NCBI RefSeq assembly: GCF_022179525.1
Contig: NZ_BPQX01000007.1
Location: forward strand, 62,001-126,000
Direction: 5' to 3'
Source of the DNA: Methylobacterium persicinum
Lineage (GTDB): Bacteria > Pseudomonadota > Alphaproteobacteria > Rhizobiales > Beijerinckiaceae
Length of the DNA stretch: 64,000 nt
In this document: piece by piece, positions 19,304-28,797 of the stretch
Position numbering within the stretch: position 1 is the stretch's first letter
How the letters are laid out: each line of letters opens with the position of its first letter
Translations under genes and position numbers: made by a program
The notes under the pieces: generated by a model
Database searches by the model: none
What the model was told of the DNA's origin: nothing
What the model saw: the letters and a program-made list of their open reading frames with translations, nothing else

Positions 19304-20452
19304 CTACTCGATGACGATCTTCGGCGCCGAGCGGGCCGGCCCTGCGCCGGAGAGGTTCGCCCAGAGCGCCGCGGCGATCTCGCGATAGACCTTGGCCTGC
19401 GGCCCTTCGGGATCGGTCGCCACCACCGGCCGGCCGGCATCGGAGGTCTCGCGGATCGTCATGTTCAGGGGCACCTCGCCGAGGAACGGCACGCCGAGGC
19501 GCTGGGCCTCGTGGCGCGCGCCGCCGTGCCCGAAGATGTGCGAGGCGTGGCCGCAATTCGGGCAGATGAACGTCGCCATGTTCTCGACGATGCCGAGGAT
19601 CGGCACCGCGACCTTCTTGAACATCGTCACCCCGCGCCGGGCGTCGATGAGCGCGAGGTCCTGGGGCGTCGAGACGATCACCGCGCCCGACAGCGGCGTG
19701 GCCTGGGCCATGGTGAGCTGCGCGTCGCCCGTGCCGGGGGGCATGTCCACGAGGAGCACGTCGAGTTCGCCCCACAGGACGTCCCGGAGCATCTGCGTGA
19801 TCGCCGACTGGACCATCGGCCCGCGCCAGATCATCGCCGCCTCGGGCTCGATCAGGAAGCCGATGGACATCACCTTCAGGCCGTAGCCGACCATGGGCTC
19901 CATGGCCTTGTTGTCGACCACGGTCGGCTTGCCCGACAGGCCGAACAGCTTCGGCACCGAGGGGCCGTAGATGTCGGCATCCAGCAGGCCGACCTTCAGC
20001 CCCTGCGCCTGGAGGGCCAGTGCGAGGTTGCAGGCGGTGGTGGACTTGCCCACTCCGCCCTTGCCGGAGGCCACCGCCACGATGTGGCGCACGCCCGGGA
20101 GCTTCGGCCCCTGCTGCGGCGGGGCGCCGGGCCGGGGCGGCGCGACGGGCGGCGGCGAGACCGGCCGCGGCGCGGCGCTGCTCTGGGCCGGGTGGCTGGT
20201 ATCCCGCTCGGAGGTCAGGCTGGCGAAGACGCCGGAGACGCCCTGGATCTGCAGGACGCGGCCCTCCGCCTGCCGCCGCACCGGCTCGAAGCGCTCGGCC
20301 TCCGAGGGATCGACCAGGATCGAGAACATCACCCGGTTGTTGGGGTCGACCACAACCTGGGAGAGGCGCCCGGAACCGGGCAGGGTGGTGCCGGCGGCAT
20401 CGATCGTCACCGATTGCAGGGCGCGCAGCACGTCGTCGCGGGTGATGGCCAA
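19304..20452 (-). CDS. apbC: Mrp/ApbC-family iron-sulfur cluster carrier ATPase
   Basis: This P-loop scaffold binds and delivers [4Fe-4S] clusters. The 382-aa protein begins with a MIP18-like domain (residues 1-90), then a Pro/Ala-rich linker, then the ParA-like ATPase with deviant Walker A GKGGVGKST at about 130-138, the LLDADIYGPSVPKLFG switch region and the cluster-binding CPNC pair. The TTG start at 20452 is chosen because GGAG lies eight bases upstream and the N-terminus then matches family starts (AITRDDVL). An ATG at 20500 is the alternative. Confidence 0.92.
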   Translation of the reverse strand: MAITRDDVLRALQSVTIDAAGTTLPGSGRLSQVVVDPNNRVMFSILVDPSEAERFEPVRRQAEGRVLQIQGVSGVFASLTSERDTSHPAQSSAAPRPVSPPPVAPPRPGAPPQQGPKLPGVRHIVAVASGKGGVGKSTTACNLALALQAQGLKVGLLDADIYGPSVPKLFGLSGKPTVVDNKAMEPMVGYGLKVMSIGFLIEPEAAMIWRGPMVQSAITQMLRDVLWGELDVLLVDMPPGTGDAQLTMAQATPLSGAVIVSTPQDLALIDARRGVTMFKKVAVPILGIVENMATFICPNCGHASHIFGHGGARHEAQRLGVPFLGEVPLNMTIRETSDAGRPVVATDPEGPQAKVYREIAAALWANLSGAGPARSAPKIVIE

Positions 20453-20656
20453 GGGTCGGTGCTCCGGAACTTTCGATGCCCGCCGGACCCGGTGGGGCAT
20501 CGCGCCGTCATCTCAGGGCGAACCTGTCATCTATACGTGCCTGCCGGAAACACCACCCCGCTGACGGACCTGAACCAACCGGAGCCTCGCCCGTTGTCGA
20601 GGCGAATCCGGGCAGGGCCGCCGTGCGCGGCCCGCCACCGAGGCAGGAGTGACGCC

Positions 20657-21157
20657 GTGCACCAGAACCACCGCGACCATGAGGGCGCCGAGAAGCTGTT
20701 CGACCTGATCAAGGATGTGAAGGTCGCGATGATGACTACCGTCGATACCGACGGCACCCTCAACAGCCGGCCGATGTGGAACAACGACGTCGATGAGAAT
20801 GGCGACCTGTGGTTCTTCACCAAGCTGCACTCGCCCAAGACCGCCGAGATCAGCCGGGACAACCAGGTGAACCTGGCTTACTCGGACCCGTCCAGCCAGA
20901 ACTACGTGTCGGTCGCCGGCAAGGCCGAAGTGGTCCGTGACCAGGCACTCATCGATCAGAAGTGGAATGCCAGCCTGAAGACGTGGTTTCCGAACGGAAA
21001 GGACGACCCCGAGGTCGCCCTGATCCGCGTCTGCCCGGAAAAGGGCGAGTACTGGGACAGCCCGAACGCGACGATGCTGCACATCTACGGCACCGTGAAG
21101 GCCGCCCTCACCGGCGAGAGCCCGAAGACCGAGACCAAGAAGGTCGGCCTGTCGTAA
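20657..21157 (+). CDS. Pyridoxamine 5'-phosphate oxidase-family / general stress protein 26-like flavoprotein
   Basis: This 166-aa split-barrel flavin-binding protein has the typical opening of general-stress proteins: KLFDLIKDVKVAMMTTVDTDG, then SRPMW and LWFFT. The family binds FMN or F420 rather than making pyridoxal phosphate; in other bacteria it is stress induced. Start GTG 20657 lies seven bases after AGGAG. The closing residues are a Lys/Thr-rich tail. A weak terminator follows. Cytoplasmic by prediction. Confidence 0.85.
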   Translation: MHQNHRDHEGAEKLFDLIKDVKVAMMTTVDTDGTLNSRPMWNNDVDENGDLWFFTKLHSPKTAEISRDNQVNLAYSDPSSQNYVSVAGKAEVVRDQALIDQKWNASLKTWFPNGKDDPEVALIRVCPEKGEYWDSPNATMLHIYGTVKAALTGESPKTETKKVGLS

Positions 21158-21177
21158 GGCCTTCTCCACCGTCAGCG

Positions 21178-21213
21178 AGGGCGGCAGGCCGGGCACGGCC
21201 GCCGCCCTTCTTC
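21178..21213 (+). terminator. Probable terminator after the stress-protein gene
   Basis: AGGGCGGC ... GCCGCCCTT with an inner GGCCG/CGGCC stem, followed by CTTCTTCG. The T tract is interrupted, so efficiency is uncertain. Confidence 0.5.
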
Positions 21214-21352
21214 GTACCCTCTATCGTCATTGCTTCGCGGTGCTCGCAATGGCTGTGGGACAATCGCGCGTTTCCACGACCGCAAGCGTTGACGCCACGG
21301 GCGAAAAGGTGCGCCGTCCCTCTCCCCCGGCGCCAACACCAAGTCCCAAAAA

Positions 21353-22648
21353 ATGCTCGATCTCGCGAAGCGGGTGTACGACCACAGCTTCCGCATCGAC
21401 CCCATCGTGCGGTCGCTGCTCGACACGGATTTCTACAAGCTCCTGATGGCGCAGACGATCCTGCGCCGGCACCCGCAGGTGGAGACGACCTTCGGCATCG
21501 CCAACCGCACGGCGCGGGTCCGCATCGCCGACGAGGTCGATGAGGGACTGCTGCGGGAGCAACTCGACCATGCCCGGTCGCTGCGCCTGTCGAAGGGCGA
21601 GGTGACGTGGCTGCGCGGCAACGTGTTCCGTGGCCAGGGGCGGATCCTCGAGCCCGACTTCGTGGCGTGGTTCGAGAGTTTCCGCCTGCCCGAATACGAG
21701 CTCGCCACCCGCGACGGACAATACGAGCTCACCTTCCACGGCCCCTGGGTCGAGACGACCATGTGGGAGGTCCCGGCGCTCGCCATCCTCAACGAATTGC
21801 GGGCGCGCTCGGTCCTGCGCGGCCTCGGCAAGCTGACTTTGCAGGTGCTCTATGCCCGGGCGATGACCCGGGTGTGGGAGAAGATCGAGCGGCTGCAACG
21901 TCTGCCGGACCTGTCGATCGCCGATTTCGGCACGCGCCGCCGCCACGGCTTCCTGTGGCAGGACTGGTGCGTGCAGGCGATGGCCGAGGGCTTGGGGGAG
22001 CCGCGCTTCCTCGGCACCTCCAACTGCCTCATCGCCGCCAAGCGCGAGGTCGAGCCGGTGGGCACCAACGCCCACGAACTGCCGATGGTCTACGCGGCCC
22101 TCGCCCCGGACGACGCGGCCCTGGCGGCGGCGCCCTACGCGGTGCTCTCCGATTGGCAGGAGGATTATGCGGGGAACCTCCGCATCGTCCTGCCCGACAC
22201 CTACGGCACCACGGGCTTCCTCGCCGACGCCCCCGACTGGGTCGCCGACTGGACCGGCATCCGCATCGACTCGAAAGACCCGATCGAGGGAGGCGAGGAG
22301 GCGATCCGCTTCTGGCAGGAGCACGGGCGCGATCCCCGGGACAAGCTCGCGATCTTCTCGGACGGGCTCGACATCGCCGAGATCGAGCGCATCCATGCCC
22401 GGTTCCACGGGCGGATGCGGATCGGCTACGGCTGGGGCACCCTGCTCACCAACGATTTCCGCGGCCTGATGCCGGACGGGCGGCTCGACCCGGTTTCGGT
22501 GGTCTGCAAGGTCATGGATGCCGACGGTCGGCCGACGGTGAAGCTTTCCGACAACCCCACCAAGGCGCAGGGGCCGGCGGACGAGATCGCCCGCTACCGC
22601 CGGGTCTTCGCCGTCGGCGAGCAGGCGGCGCTGCCCGTGCTGGTGTGA
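21353..22648 (+). CDS. pncB: Nicotinate phosphoribosyltransferase
   Basis: This enzyme salvages nicotinate into nicotinate mononucleotide for NAD synthesis. The 431-aa protein has the N-terminal substrate segment [13 protein letters not shown], the [10 protein letters not shown] motif and the GTSN and GTNAHELPM loop carrying the regulatory histidine region, plus FSDGLD and [11 protein letters not shown] phosphate-binding segments. It is the bacterial PncB type. It is alone between repeat-rich gaps. Confidence 0.95.
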   Translation: MLDLAKRVYDHSFRIDPIVRSLLDTDFYKLLMAQTILRRHPQVETTFGIANRTARVRIADEVDEGLLREQLDHARSLRLSKGEVTWLRGNVFRGQGRILEPDFVAWFESFRLPEYELATRDGQYELTFHGPWVETTMWEVPALAILNELRARSVLRGLGKLTLQVLYARAMTRVWEKIERLQRLPDLSIADFGTRRRHGFLWQDWCVQAMAEGLGEPRFLGTSNCLIAAKREVEPVGTNAHELPMVYAALAPDDAALAAAPYAVLSDWQEDYAGNLRIVLPDTYGTTGFLADAPDWVADWTGIRIDSKDPIEGGEEAIRFWQEHGRDPRDKLAIFSDGLDIAEIERIHARFHGRMRIGYGWGTLLTNDFRGLMPDGRLDPVSVVCKVMDADGRPTVKLSDNPTKAQGPADEIARYRRVFAVGEQAALPVLV

Positions 22649-22698
22649 GGGGCGCATCCTGCCCCTGCGGGGATCGCGCGAGCGCTGACGTCCTCACC

Positions 22699-22789
22699 GT
22701 CATTGCGAGCGCAGCGAAGCAATCCAGGAATCCGCCACGCTCTCCGAATGTCCCGTTGCCCTGGATTGCATCGCTGCGCTCGCAATGAC
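22699..22789. repeat. Palindromic repeat, family 2 (copy b)
   Basis: GTCATTGCGAGCGCAGCGAA...CAATCCAGG and CTGGATTGCATCGCTGCGCTC...AATGAC make a near-complete palindrome in the 264-bp gap before the MmgE/PrpD gene. An AT-rich TAATATAG downstream (about 22859) may be the next gene's -10 box. Confidence 0.9.
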
Positions 22790-22912
22790 GGGGTTGGCAA
22801 GGCGTGCAGAAAAGTCCCCAGCGCACCGGGCAGCCATACTCGCCCGCTCTGGAATACTTAATATAGTGATGACCACGACGGGTCCGAGACGGCCCGCGCG
22901 GGAGGAATTGTC

Positions 22913-24382
22913 ATGACCATGAACCGCCGCTCGCTCATCGGCGCCGCCGGCCTCGCCCTCGGCGCCCCGGCCCTCCAGATGGCCCAAGCCGCGGAGGGTG
23001 CCGCCCCGGCCGCCGCGCCGCCCACGGCCAAAGCCCCGCCGCCGCCGGTCACGAAGATCCTTGCGGAGTTCATCCGCAGTTCCACCTATGACGGCCTGCC
23101 GGAGAACGTCCGCCGCGAGGGCGTGCGGACCTTCCTGAACTGGGTCGGCGTGGCGATCGGCGGCTCGCACCACGAGACGCTGGACATCGCGGTCTCGGCG
23201 CTCAAGCCCTTCTCCGGGCCGCCGCAGGCGGGGCTGTTCGGACGCACCGAGCGGTTCGACATCATGAACGCCGCCTTCCTCAACGGCGTGTCGAGCCACA
23301 TCTTCGACTTCGACGACACCCACCTGAAGACCATCATCCATCCGGCCGGGCCCGTGGCCTCGGCGATCCTCGCCTATGCCGAGATGCACCCGGTCTCCGG
23401 CAAGGATTTCCTCGACGCGCTGGTCGTCGGCATCGAGGTCGAATGCCGGATCGGCAACATGGTCTATCCGAACCATTACGATGCCGGCTGGCACATCACC
23501 GGCACCTGCGGGCCGTTCGGAGCGGCCGCCGCCACGGCGAAGCTGATGGGGCTCGACGAGGAGAAGACGATCTTCGCCCTGGGTCTTGCCGCCTCGCAGC
23601 TGGTAGGCCTGCGGGAATCGTTCGGCTCGATGAACAAGAGCTTCAACCCCGGCCGGGCGGCGTCAAACGGGCTGTTCGCCGCGATCCTCGCCGCGAAGGG
23701 CTTCACGTCGTCGGAGCACATGATCGAGGTCCGCCGGGGTTGGGCGCAGACCATCTCGACCAAGCAGGACTGGTCGCAGATCACCGACGGCCTCGGCAGC
23801 CACTACGAGAGCGCCCTCAACACCTACAAGCCCTTCGCCTGCGGTATCGTCATGCACCCGACCATCGACGCGGCGATCCAGACCCGCGACGAGGACCATG
23901 TAAAGCCGGAGGATATCCGGAGCGTCGACCTGAAGGTCCACCCGCTGGTCCTCGAACTCACGGGCAAGACGGCACCGAAGACCGGGCTCGAGGGCAAGTT
24001 CAGCATCTACCACGCGGCGGCGGTGGCCTTCGTGGAGGGGGCGGGCGGCGAGAAGCAGTTCAGCGACCGGGCGGTGAACGACCCGCGGGTCGTGGCGCTG
24101 CGCCAGAAGGTCCACCCGGTCGTCACCCCCGGCATCGACGCGGCCCAGGTCGACATGACCGTGACCCTCAACGACGGGCGCACGCTCCACCGCCACATCG
24201 TCCATGCCGTCGGCAGCGTCGAGAAGCCGATGACTGACGCGCAGCTCGACGCGAAGTTCAAGGACCTCGCCGACGGCGTCCTGCCCGCCGCCCAGGCCGA
24301 GCGCGTCCTGCGGATGTGCCGCGACCTGCCGAACCTTTCCAACGCGGCGGATGTGACCCGCGCCGGCGTGGCCGGGGCCTGA
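22913..24382 (+). CDS. MmgE/PrpD-family protein with twin-arginine signal
   Basis: This 489-aa protein matches the MmgE/PrpD family (2-methylcitrate dehydratase, cis-aconitate decarboxylase, iminodisuccinate epimerase relatives). The family region starts near residue 45 and includes the SSHIFDFDDTHL segment, AGWHITGTCGPFGAAAA and KPFACGIVMHP. Unusually, residues 1-30 form a signal peptide with NRRSLIGAAGLALGAPAL, a twin-arginine pattern, followed by an Ala/Pro linker. This implies folded export to the periplasm, where the usual PrpD role does not apply. GGAGG seven bases upstream fixes the start. Substrate unknown. Confidence 0.85.
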   Translation: MTMNRRSLIGAAGLALGAPALQMAQAAEGAAPAAAPPTAKAPPPPVTKILAEFIRSSTYDGLPENVRREGVRTFLNWVGVAIGGSHHETLDIAVSALKPFSGPPQAGLFGRTERFDIMNAAFLNGVSSHIFDFDDTHLKTIIHPAGPVASAILAYAEMHPVSGKDFLDALVVGIEVECRIGNMVYPNHYDAGWHITGTCGPFGAAAATAKLMGLDEEKTIFALGLAASQLVGLRESFGSMNKSFNPGRAASNGLFAAILAAKGFTSSEHMIEVRRGWAQTISTKQDWSQITDGLGSHYESALNTYKPFACGIVMHPTIDAAIQTRDEDHVKPEDIRSVDLKVHPLVLELTGKTAPKTGLEGKFSIYHAAAVAFVEGAGGEKQFSDRAVNDPRVVALRQKVHPVVTPGIDAAQVDMTVTLNDGRTLHRHIVHAVGSVEKPMTDAQLDAKFKDLADGVLPAAQAERVLRMCRDLPNLSNAADVTRAGVAGA

Positions 24383-24554
24383 CGCCCCCAGCACGCGGGC
24401 CTCGTCCCGGAGGCCACGCCGCCGCCGGGCGGGATCGTTTTCCCGCCCCGTGCCGTTCCCCGTCCGTATGGCGCCCCGGCCCCGGCCGGCGCCCGGTTCG
24501 GCGTGGCGGGGGCTCCGGCTCGGTATGGTCAGACGTAAAACCGGGGTTCCCGGC

Positions 24555-26633
24555 ATGGACGATCCGCTAATCCGCCCGCGGCCGACCCGTGTCGCCGCCG
24601 CAGAGACGCCCCGGGCGGCGCTCGCCTCGCCGTTCCTCGTCGGCGCGCTGCTCGTCGCCGGCCTGTATGTCGGCCGGGAGATCTTCATCCCGATCGCCAT
24701 CGCCCTGCTCCTGTCCTTCGTGATCGGGCCGTTGGTGAACTGGCTGCGCCGCTGGCGCCTCCCGCGGCTCGTCGCCGTGGGGCTCGCGGTGCTGATGACC
24801 CTGGGAATCGTGGGGGCGCTCGCCACCCTCATCGGCATCCAGGTCGCTGACCTCGCCGGAGACGTGCCGCGCTACCGGGCCACGATCGAGCACAAGCTGG
24901 AGGGCCTGCGCAACAGCCCCGCTGGCCGGATGACGGACTACGTCGCCAATATCGGCCGGGTGATCCACAACGCCGGCCACGCCGAGGGACAGGCCAAGAC
25001 GGAGCCGAAGCCCAGCGAGCCGCCGGCCCCCTCCGCCGGCTCGAAGGACGAGCGCAAGCCGATGCTCGTCGAGATGGCGGCGACCCCCCCGAGCCCCCTG
25101 GAGACGGCGAGCACCCTGCTCTCACCGGTCCTCCAGCCCCTGGCCACCGCCGGGATCGTCTCCGTGGTGCTCCTGTTCGTCCTGATGCAGCGGGAGGACC
25201 TGCGCGACAGGCTCATTCGCCTTGCGGGGTCCCGCGACCTCCACCGGACCACCGTGGCGATGGACGATGCCGCCCGGCGCCTGTCCCGCTACTTCGTCGC
25301 CCAGGTCGCCCTCAACACCGCCTTCGGCGTCGTGGTGGGTGTCGGCCTCTACTTCATCGGCGTGCCCAACCCGGTCCTGTGCGGGATCGTCTCGGCGCTG
25401 ATGCGGTTCGTGCCCTATCTCGGCGCCTTCGTCTCTGCCCTGCTGCCGATGATGCTGGCCGCCTCGGTGGACCCGGGCTGGAACATGACCATCGCCACCG
25501 CGATCCTGTTCCTGATCCTGGAGCCGATCACCGGACAGGTCATCGAGCCGATCTTTTACGGCCAGTCCACCGGCCTCTCGCCCACCGCGGTGCTGGTCTC
25601 CGCCCTATTCTGGACATGGCTGTGGGGGCCTGTCGGCCTGCTCCTCTCGACGCCGCTCACCGCCTGCCTCGTGGTTCTCGGGCGCCATGTGGAGCACCTC
25701 GAATTCCTCGACGTGCTGTTCGGCGACCGACCCGCGCTGACGCCCGTCCAGAACTTCTACCAGCGCATCCTCGCGGGCGACTCGGAGGAGGTCCTCGGCC
25801 ACGCGGACCTGATCCTCCAGCACTGCTCCCTGTCGTCCTACTACGAGGACGTCGTGATGAAGGCCCTGGAGCTGGCCGCCCGCGACGCGGCCCGGGGCGT
25901 CCTGACGCCGGGCCAGAAGGGCGCCATGCGCAGCACGCTCTCCGAACTGATCGAAGATCTCGCCGACCGGACCGACGGGCCGGCGGACGGCAGCCCCAAG
26001 GGGGAGGCGACGGATGCCTGCGAGGCCGAGGGCGCCTGCAGCCCACTCCCCGTCCATCCCGTTCCAGACACCCTGCCCGAGGCCTGGACCCGGGAGGGGG
26101 CGGTGCTGTGCGTGTCGGGCCGGGGCTTCCTCGATGCCGCCGCCGTGGCGATCCTGGCGCAAATTCTCGCCAAGCGCGGGATCGGCGCCCGGACGGTGCT
26201 TTTCTCCGAAACGGCGTCAGCCCGCCTCGCCACCCTCGATCCAGGGCTGCCGCGCCTCGCCTGCGTCGTCTCCATTGCCCATGGCGGCGAACCGCAGCAC
26301 CTCAACCGGCTCATCGCCCGGCTGAAGCGGCACATGCCCACGGTGCCCGTCCTGGCGGGGCTGTGGCTCGCCGACGAGAAGGCGCGCAGGCCAGGCTTCT
26401 CCTTCGATGCCGACATCACGGCCGGCTCCCTCCACGAGGCCGTCGATGCGGTGCTCGCCGCGGCCACGGCGGACCCGACCCACTTCCTGCATCCGCGCAC
26501 CGGAGCGCAAACGGCGAAATCGTCCCCGGTGCAGGGGGATTCGGCGCAGGAGACGACGGAGCAGGACGCGGCGGGACGAGACGCAGCTGGACAAGGGGTC
26601 AGCGGATTCGACGCGGTGAGAGTGGGGGCTTGA
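24555..26633 (+). CDS. AI-2E/PerM-family transporter with extra C-terminal domain
   Basis: This 692-aa inner-membrane protein has a PerM/AI-2E-type N-terminal part to about residue 400 with the usual two helix clusters, a charged loop rich in Lys/Pro/Glu and the conserved region around LVSALFWTWLWGPVG. A soluble segment follows to about 505. Residues 505-637 form an alternating beta/alpha region (AVLCVSGRGFLDAAAV, LACVVSIAHGG, VPVLAGLW) that looks like a Rossmann or B12-binding-type fold, absent from ordinary PerM proteins. The ATG at 24555 begins the conserved part. Transport substrate is not known; the family is diverse. It is likely co-transcribed with hisN 68 bp downstream. Confidence 0.88.
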   Translation: MDDPLIRPRPTRVAAAETPRAALASPFLVGALLVAGLYVGREIFIPIAIALLLSFVIGPLVNWLRRWRLPRLVAVGLAVLMTLGIVGALATLIGIQVADLAGDVPRYRATIEHKLEGLRNSPAGRMTDYVANIGRVIHNAGHAEGQAKTEPKPSEPPAPSAGSKDERKPMLVEMAATPPSPLETASTLLSPVLQPLATAGIVSVVLLFVLMQREDLRDRLIRLAGSRDLHRTTVAMDDAARRLSRYFVAQVALNTAFGVVVGVGLYFIGVPNPVLCGIVSALMRFVPYLGAFVSALLPMMLAASVDPGWNMTIATAILFLILEPITGQVIEPIFYGQSTGLSPTAVLVSALFWTWLWGPVGLLLSTPLTACLVVLGRHVEHLEFLDVLFGDRPALTPVQNFYQRILAGDSEEVLGHADLILQHCSLSSYYEDVVMKALELAARDAARGVLTPGQKGAMRSTLSELIEDLADRTDGPADGSPKGEATDACEAEGACSPLPVHPVPDTLPEAWTREGAVLCVSGRGFLDAAAVAILAQILAKRGIGARTVLFSETASARLATLDPGLPRLACVVSIAHGGEPQHLNRLIARLKRHMPTVPVLAGLWLADEKARRPGFSFDADITAGSLHEAVDAVLAAATADPTHFLHPRTGAQTAKSSPVQGDSAQETTEQDAAGRDAAGQGVSGFDAVRVGA

Positions 26634-26701
26634 CGCCGGCCCCTACGCCCCGGCTTCGTCTCACTGCCGGCGCGGAGCCGGAAGGTCGGAGACAGGACCC
26701 C

Positions 26702-27490
26702 ATGAGCGTCGTCGAACTCGGCCGGTTCATGGACGATCTCGCCCACGCCTCGGGCAAGGCGATCATGCCGTTCTTCCGGGCGCAGTTCGCCATGGAGGAC
26801 AAGGCCCGAGGCGGCTCGCCCTTCGATCCCGTGACGGAGGCCGACCGGGCGGCGGAGATCGTGCTGCGGGCCATGATCGGCAGGGCCTTTCCCGGGCACG
26901 GCATCCTCGGCGAGGAGTTCGGCACCGAGCGGGCGGATGCGGAATGCGTCTGGGTGCTCGATCCCATCGACGGCACCCGCGCCTTCATCGCCGGGATCCC
27001 GACCTGGGGCACCCTCATCGGCCTCACCCGTAACGGTGTGCCGGTGCGCGGGCTCATGCACCAGCCCTATCTCGGCGAGCTGTTCACAGGCGACGGCCAC
27101 ACCGCGAAGCTGCGGGGACCGGCCGGGGAGCGCACCCTTCGCAGCCGCCGCTGTGCCGACCTCTCCCAGGCGTTGCTCGCCACCACCGACCCGCGGCTGT
27201 TCGCGGAGGGAGAGGAAGCCGAACGCTTCCGCGCCCTGGAAGGGCAGGTGCGCCTCTCCCGCTACGGCACCGACTGCTACGCCTATTGCATGCTCGCGGC
27301 CGGGCAGATCGACCTCGTGGTCGAGGCGGGGCTCAAGCCCTACGACATCTGCGCCCTGATCCCCATCGTCGAGGGGGCCGGGGGCCGGGTCACGGGGTGG
27401 GATGGCGGTCCGGCCGGCTCCGGGGGCAGGGTCATCGCCGCGGGCGATCCCCGGCTGCACGAGGCGGCGTTGAAGGTGCTGAACCCGTGA
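26702..27490 (+). CDS. hisN: Histidinol-phosphate phosphatase, inositol-monophosphatase family
   Basis: This 262-aa Mg-dependent phosphatase has the metal motifs GEEFGTERAD and WVLDPIDGTRAFIAG, and the C-terminal GLKPYDICALIPIVEGAGG. The sequence around IAGIPTWGTLIGL is typical of the HisN subgroup that acts on L-histidinol phosphate, the step before HisD. It could also act on inositol phosphate. GTG/ATG choice is clear: ATG 26702. Confidence 0.9.
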   Translation: MSVVELGRFMDDLAHASGKAIMPFFRAQFAMEDKARGGSPFDPVTEADRAAEIVLRAMIGRAFPGHGILGEEFGTERADAECVWVLDPIDGTRAFIAGIPTWGTLIGLTRNGVPVRGLMHQPYLGELFTGDGHTAKLRGPAGERTLRSRRCADLSQALLATTDPRLFAEGEEAERFRALEGQVRLSRYGTDCYAYCMLAAGQIDLVVEAGLKPYDICALIPIVEGAGGRVTGWDGGPAGSGGRVIAAGDPRLHEAALKVLNP

Positions 27491-27536
27491 AGGCGGCGTT
27501 CGGCGGCAGGCACCCCCATCGTGGAGGTCCTTCTGC

Positions 27537-28673
27537 ATGCTGTTGACGGCCCTCGTCCTGCTCGCGGGGCTCGCCTCGCAGGCCGGGGAGGGCGCCGCAA
27601 CGCTCCTGCAGGCCCTGCCGCGCCCCACGGAGGCGACGGCGTCCGCCGAGGCACCGCGTTTCGACCCGGCGGCGCGGGCGGTGTCCAACTGGCACGCACA
27701 GACCGCCGCGGCCTTGCAGCCGCAGGCTCTGGCCCTCACCGCGAGCCTCGCCAAGGACCCGCCCTACGTCGCCCGCTGCGTCCGGCTCAACAACGGGTGG
27801 TGCATCAAGTCGGCCCGTTGGCCGGGGGAGATCGGCGCGGACGGGGAGGGGCACACCGCCTTCGCCACTCTCGCCGACGGGGCCGACGCCGCGGCCCATC
27901 TGCTCCGCCGTTACTACCGCGACTACGGTCGCCGGAGCGCGCTGGCCATCGTGCGCCGCTGGGCGCCTGCGGAATGCCGCATCGCCCCCACCGGCCGGGG
28001 AGGATCGGCCGGACCGGCGGTCGTCTCGACCGGCCTCGCGCCCCGGGGCATCGGCGGCACGCTGCGGGCTCGCTTCCTCGCCCGGCACAGGCCCGGCGGC
28101 GCCCCGCGCCTCGCGGCGGCCCGGGCCGGCCGGGGCGGAGCCCTGCGGATCCAGCCCTGGTCGCCCCTCGCCCGCCTCGCCGGGCGTTCCGGCACCCGCC
28201 CGGCCGTCCGGTCGGTCACCCGGGTCTCGGATCCGCGGCCCGTGGCGGACATCGCCGCGGGAATAGCGCCGACGGAGCATGCCCCGGCGCGGACCTCCCC
28301 GCGAGCCCTGCGCGGAATCGACAACCCGTCCGCCCTGCTGTCCGGGGGCCGGGTGCCGAGCCCGGACCGGATGGTGGCCGAATCGGCCCTGCTGCCGGCC
28401 ATCGCCGCCGGCCTGCCGGTCCTCGACCTGCGTCTTCCGGCCCCCCTCTGCACCGGCGACGAGGTGCGCATCCGGGCCTATGCCGGGCGAATCGCCGCCA
28501 GCGTGGGCCTCAAGCCCGACGACGACCTGAAGCTATTCGGTCCGGACGACGAGGTCCTGCCGAACCTCGCCCCCGTCATGCTGGCCATGTCGGCGGTGGA
28601 ACTCGGCACCCTGCGCGCCGGGCCGGAGCTCGTGGCGGGGGCGGTCACCCGCCTCGCGGGGGAGGGGCCTTAG
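27537..28673 (+). CDS. Exported protein with a P5/lysozyme-like segment
   Basis: This 378-aa protein starts with a signal or membrane helix (MLLTALVLLAGLASQAG) nine bases after a GGAGG. Residues ~80-150 contain RCVRLNNGWCIKSARW, then a segment of the form 'TAFATLADGADAAAHLLRRYYRDYG' and 'AIVRRWAPAEC', which resembles the virion-associated lytic P5-type module of phages. The middle is Arg/Ala/Pro-rich and low complexity. The last ~80 residues, including LCTGDEVRIRAYAGRIAASVGL, are unfamiliar. Role unknown; envelope or cell-wall binding is an inference. Confidence 0.65.
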   Translation: MLLTALVLLAGLASQAGEGAATLLQALPRPTEATASAEAPRFDPAARAVSNWHAQTAAALQPQALALTASLAKDPPYVARCVRLNNGWCIKSARWPGEIGADGEGHTAFATLADGADAAAHLLRRYYRDYGRRSALAIVRRWAPAECRIAPTGRGGSAGPAVVSTGLAPRGIGGTLRARFLARHRPGGAPRLAAARAGRGGALRIQPWSPLARLAGRSGTRPAVRSVTRVSDPRPVADIAAGIAPTEHAPARTSPRALRGIDNPSALLSGGRVPSPDRMVAESALLPAIAAGLPVLDLRLPAPLCTGDEVRIRAYAGRIAASVGLKPDDDLKLFGPDDEVLPNLAPVMLAMSAVELGTLRAGPELVAGAVTRLAGEGP

Positions 28674-28797
28674 GCATGGGCACTCCCTCCGCCGCAGCGG
28701 GTGGAAAGGAGAAGCGGCGCAGCCGCATCGCACACCCTTGCGGCCGAGCCTTTCCCGCGCCACCTCACGCCCGCCCCCTTCCAACCGTCGCCGGCCC

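Noticed and set aside
27537-28673. Remnant of a prophage at the P5-like gene
   Set aside because: Neighbours are hisN and ycjX/ycjF; no integrase, capsid, tail or attachment repeat is seen.
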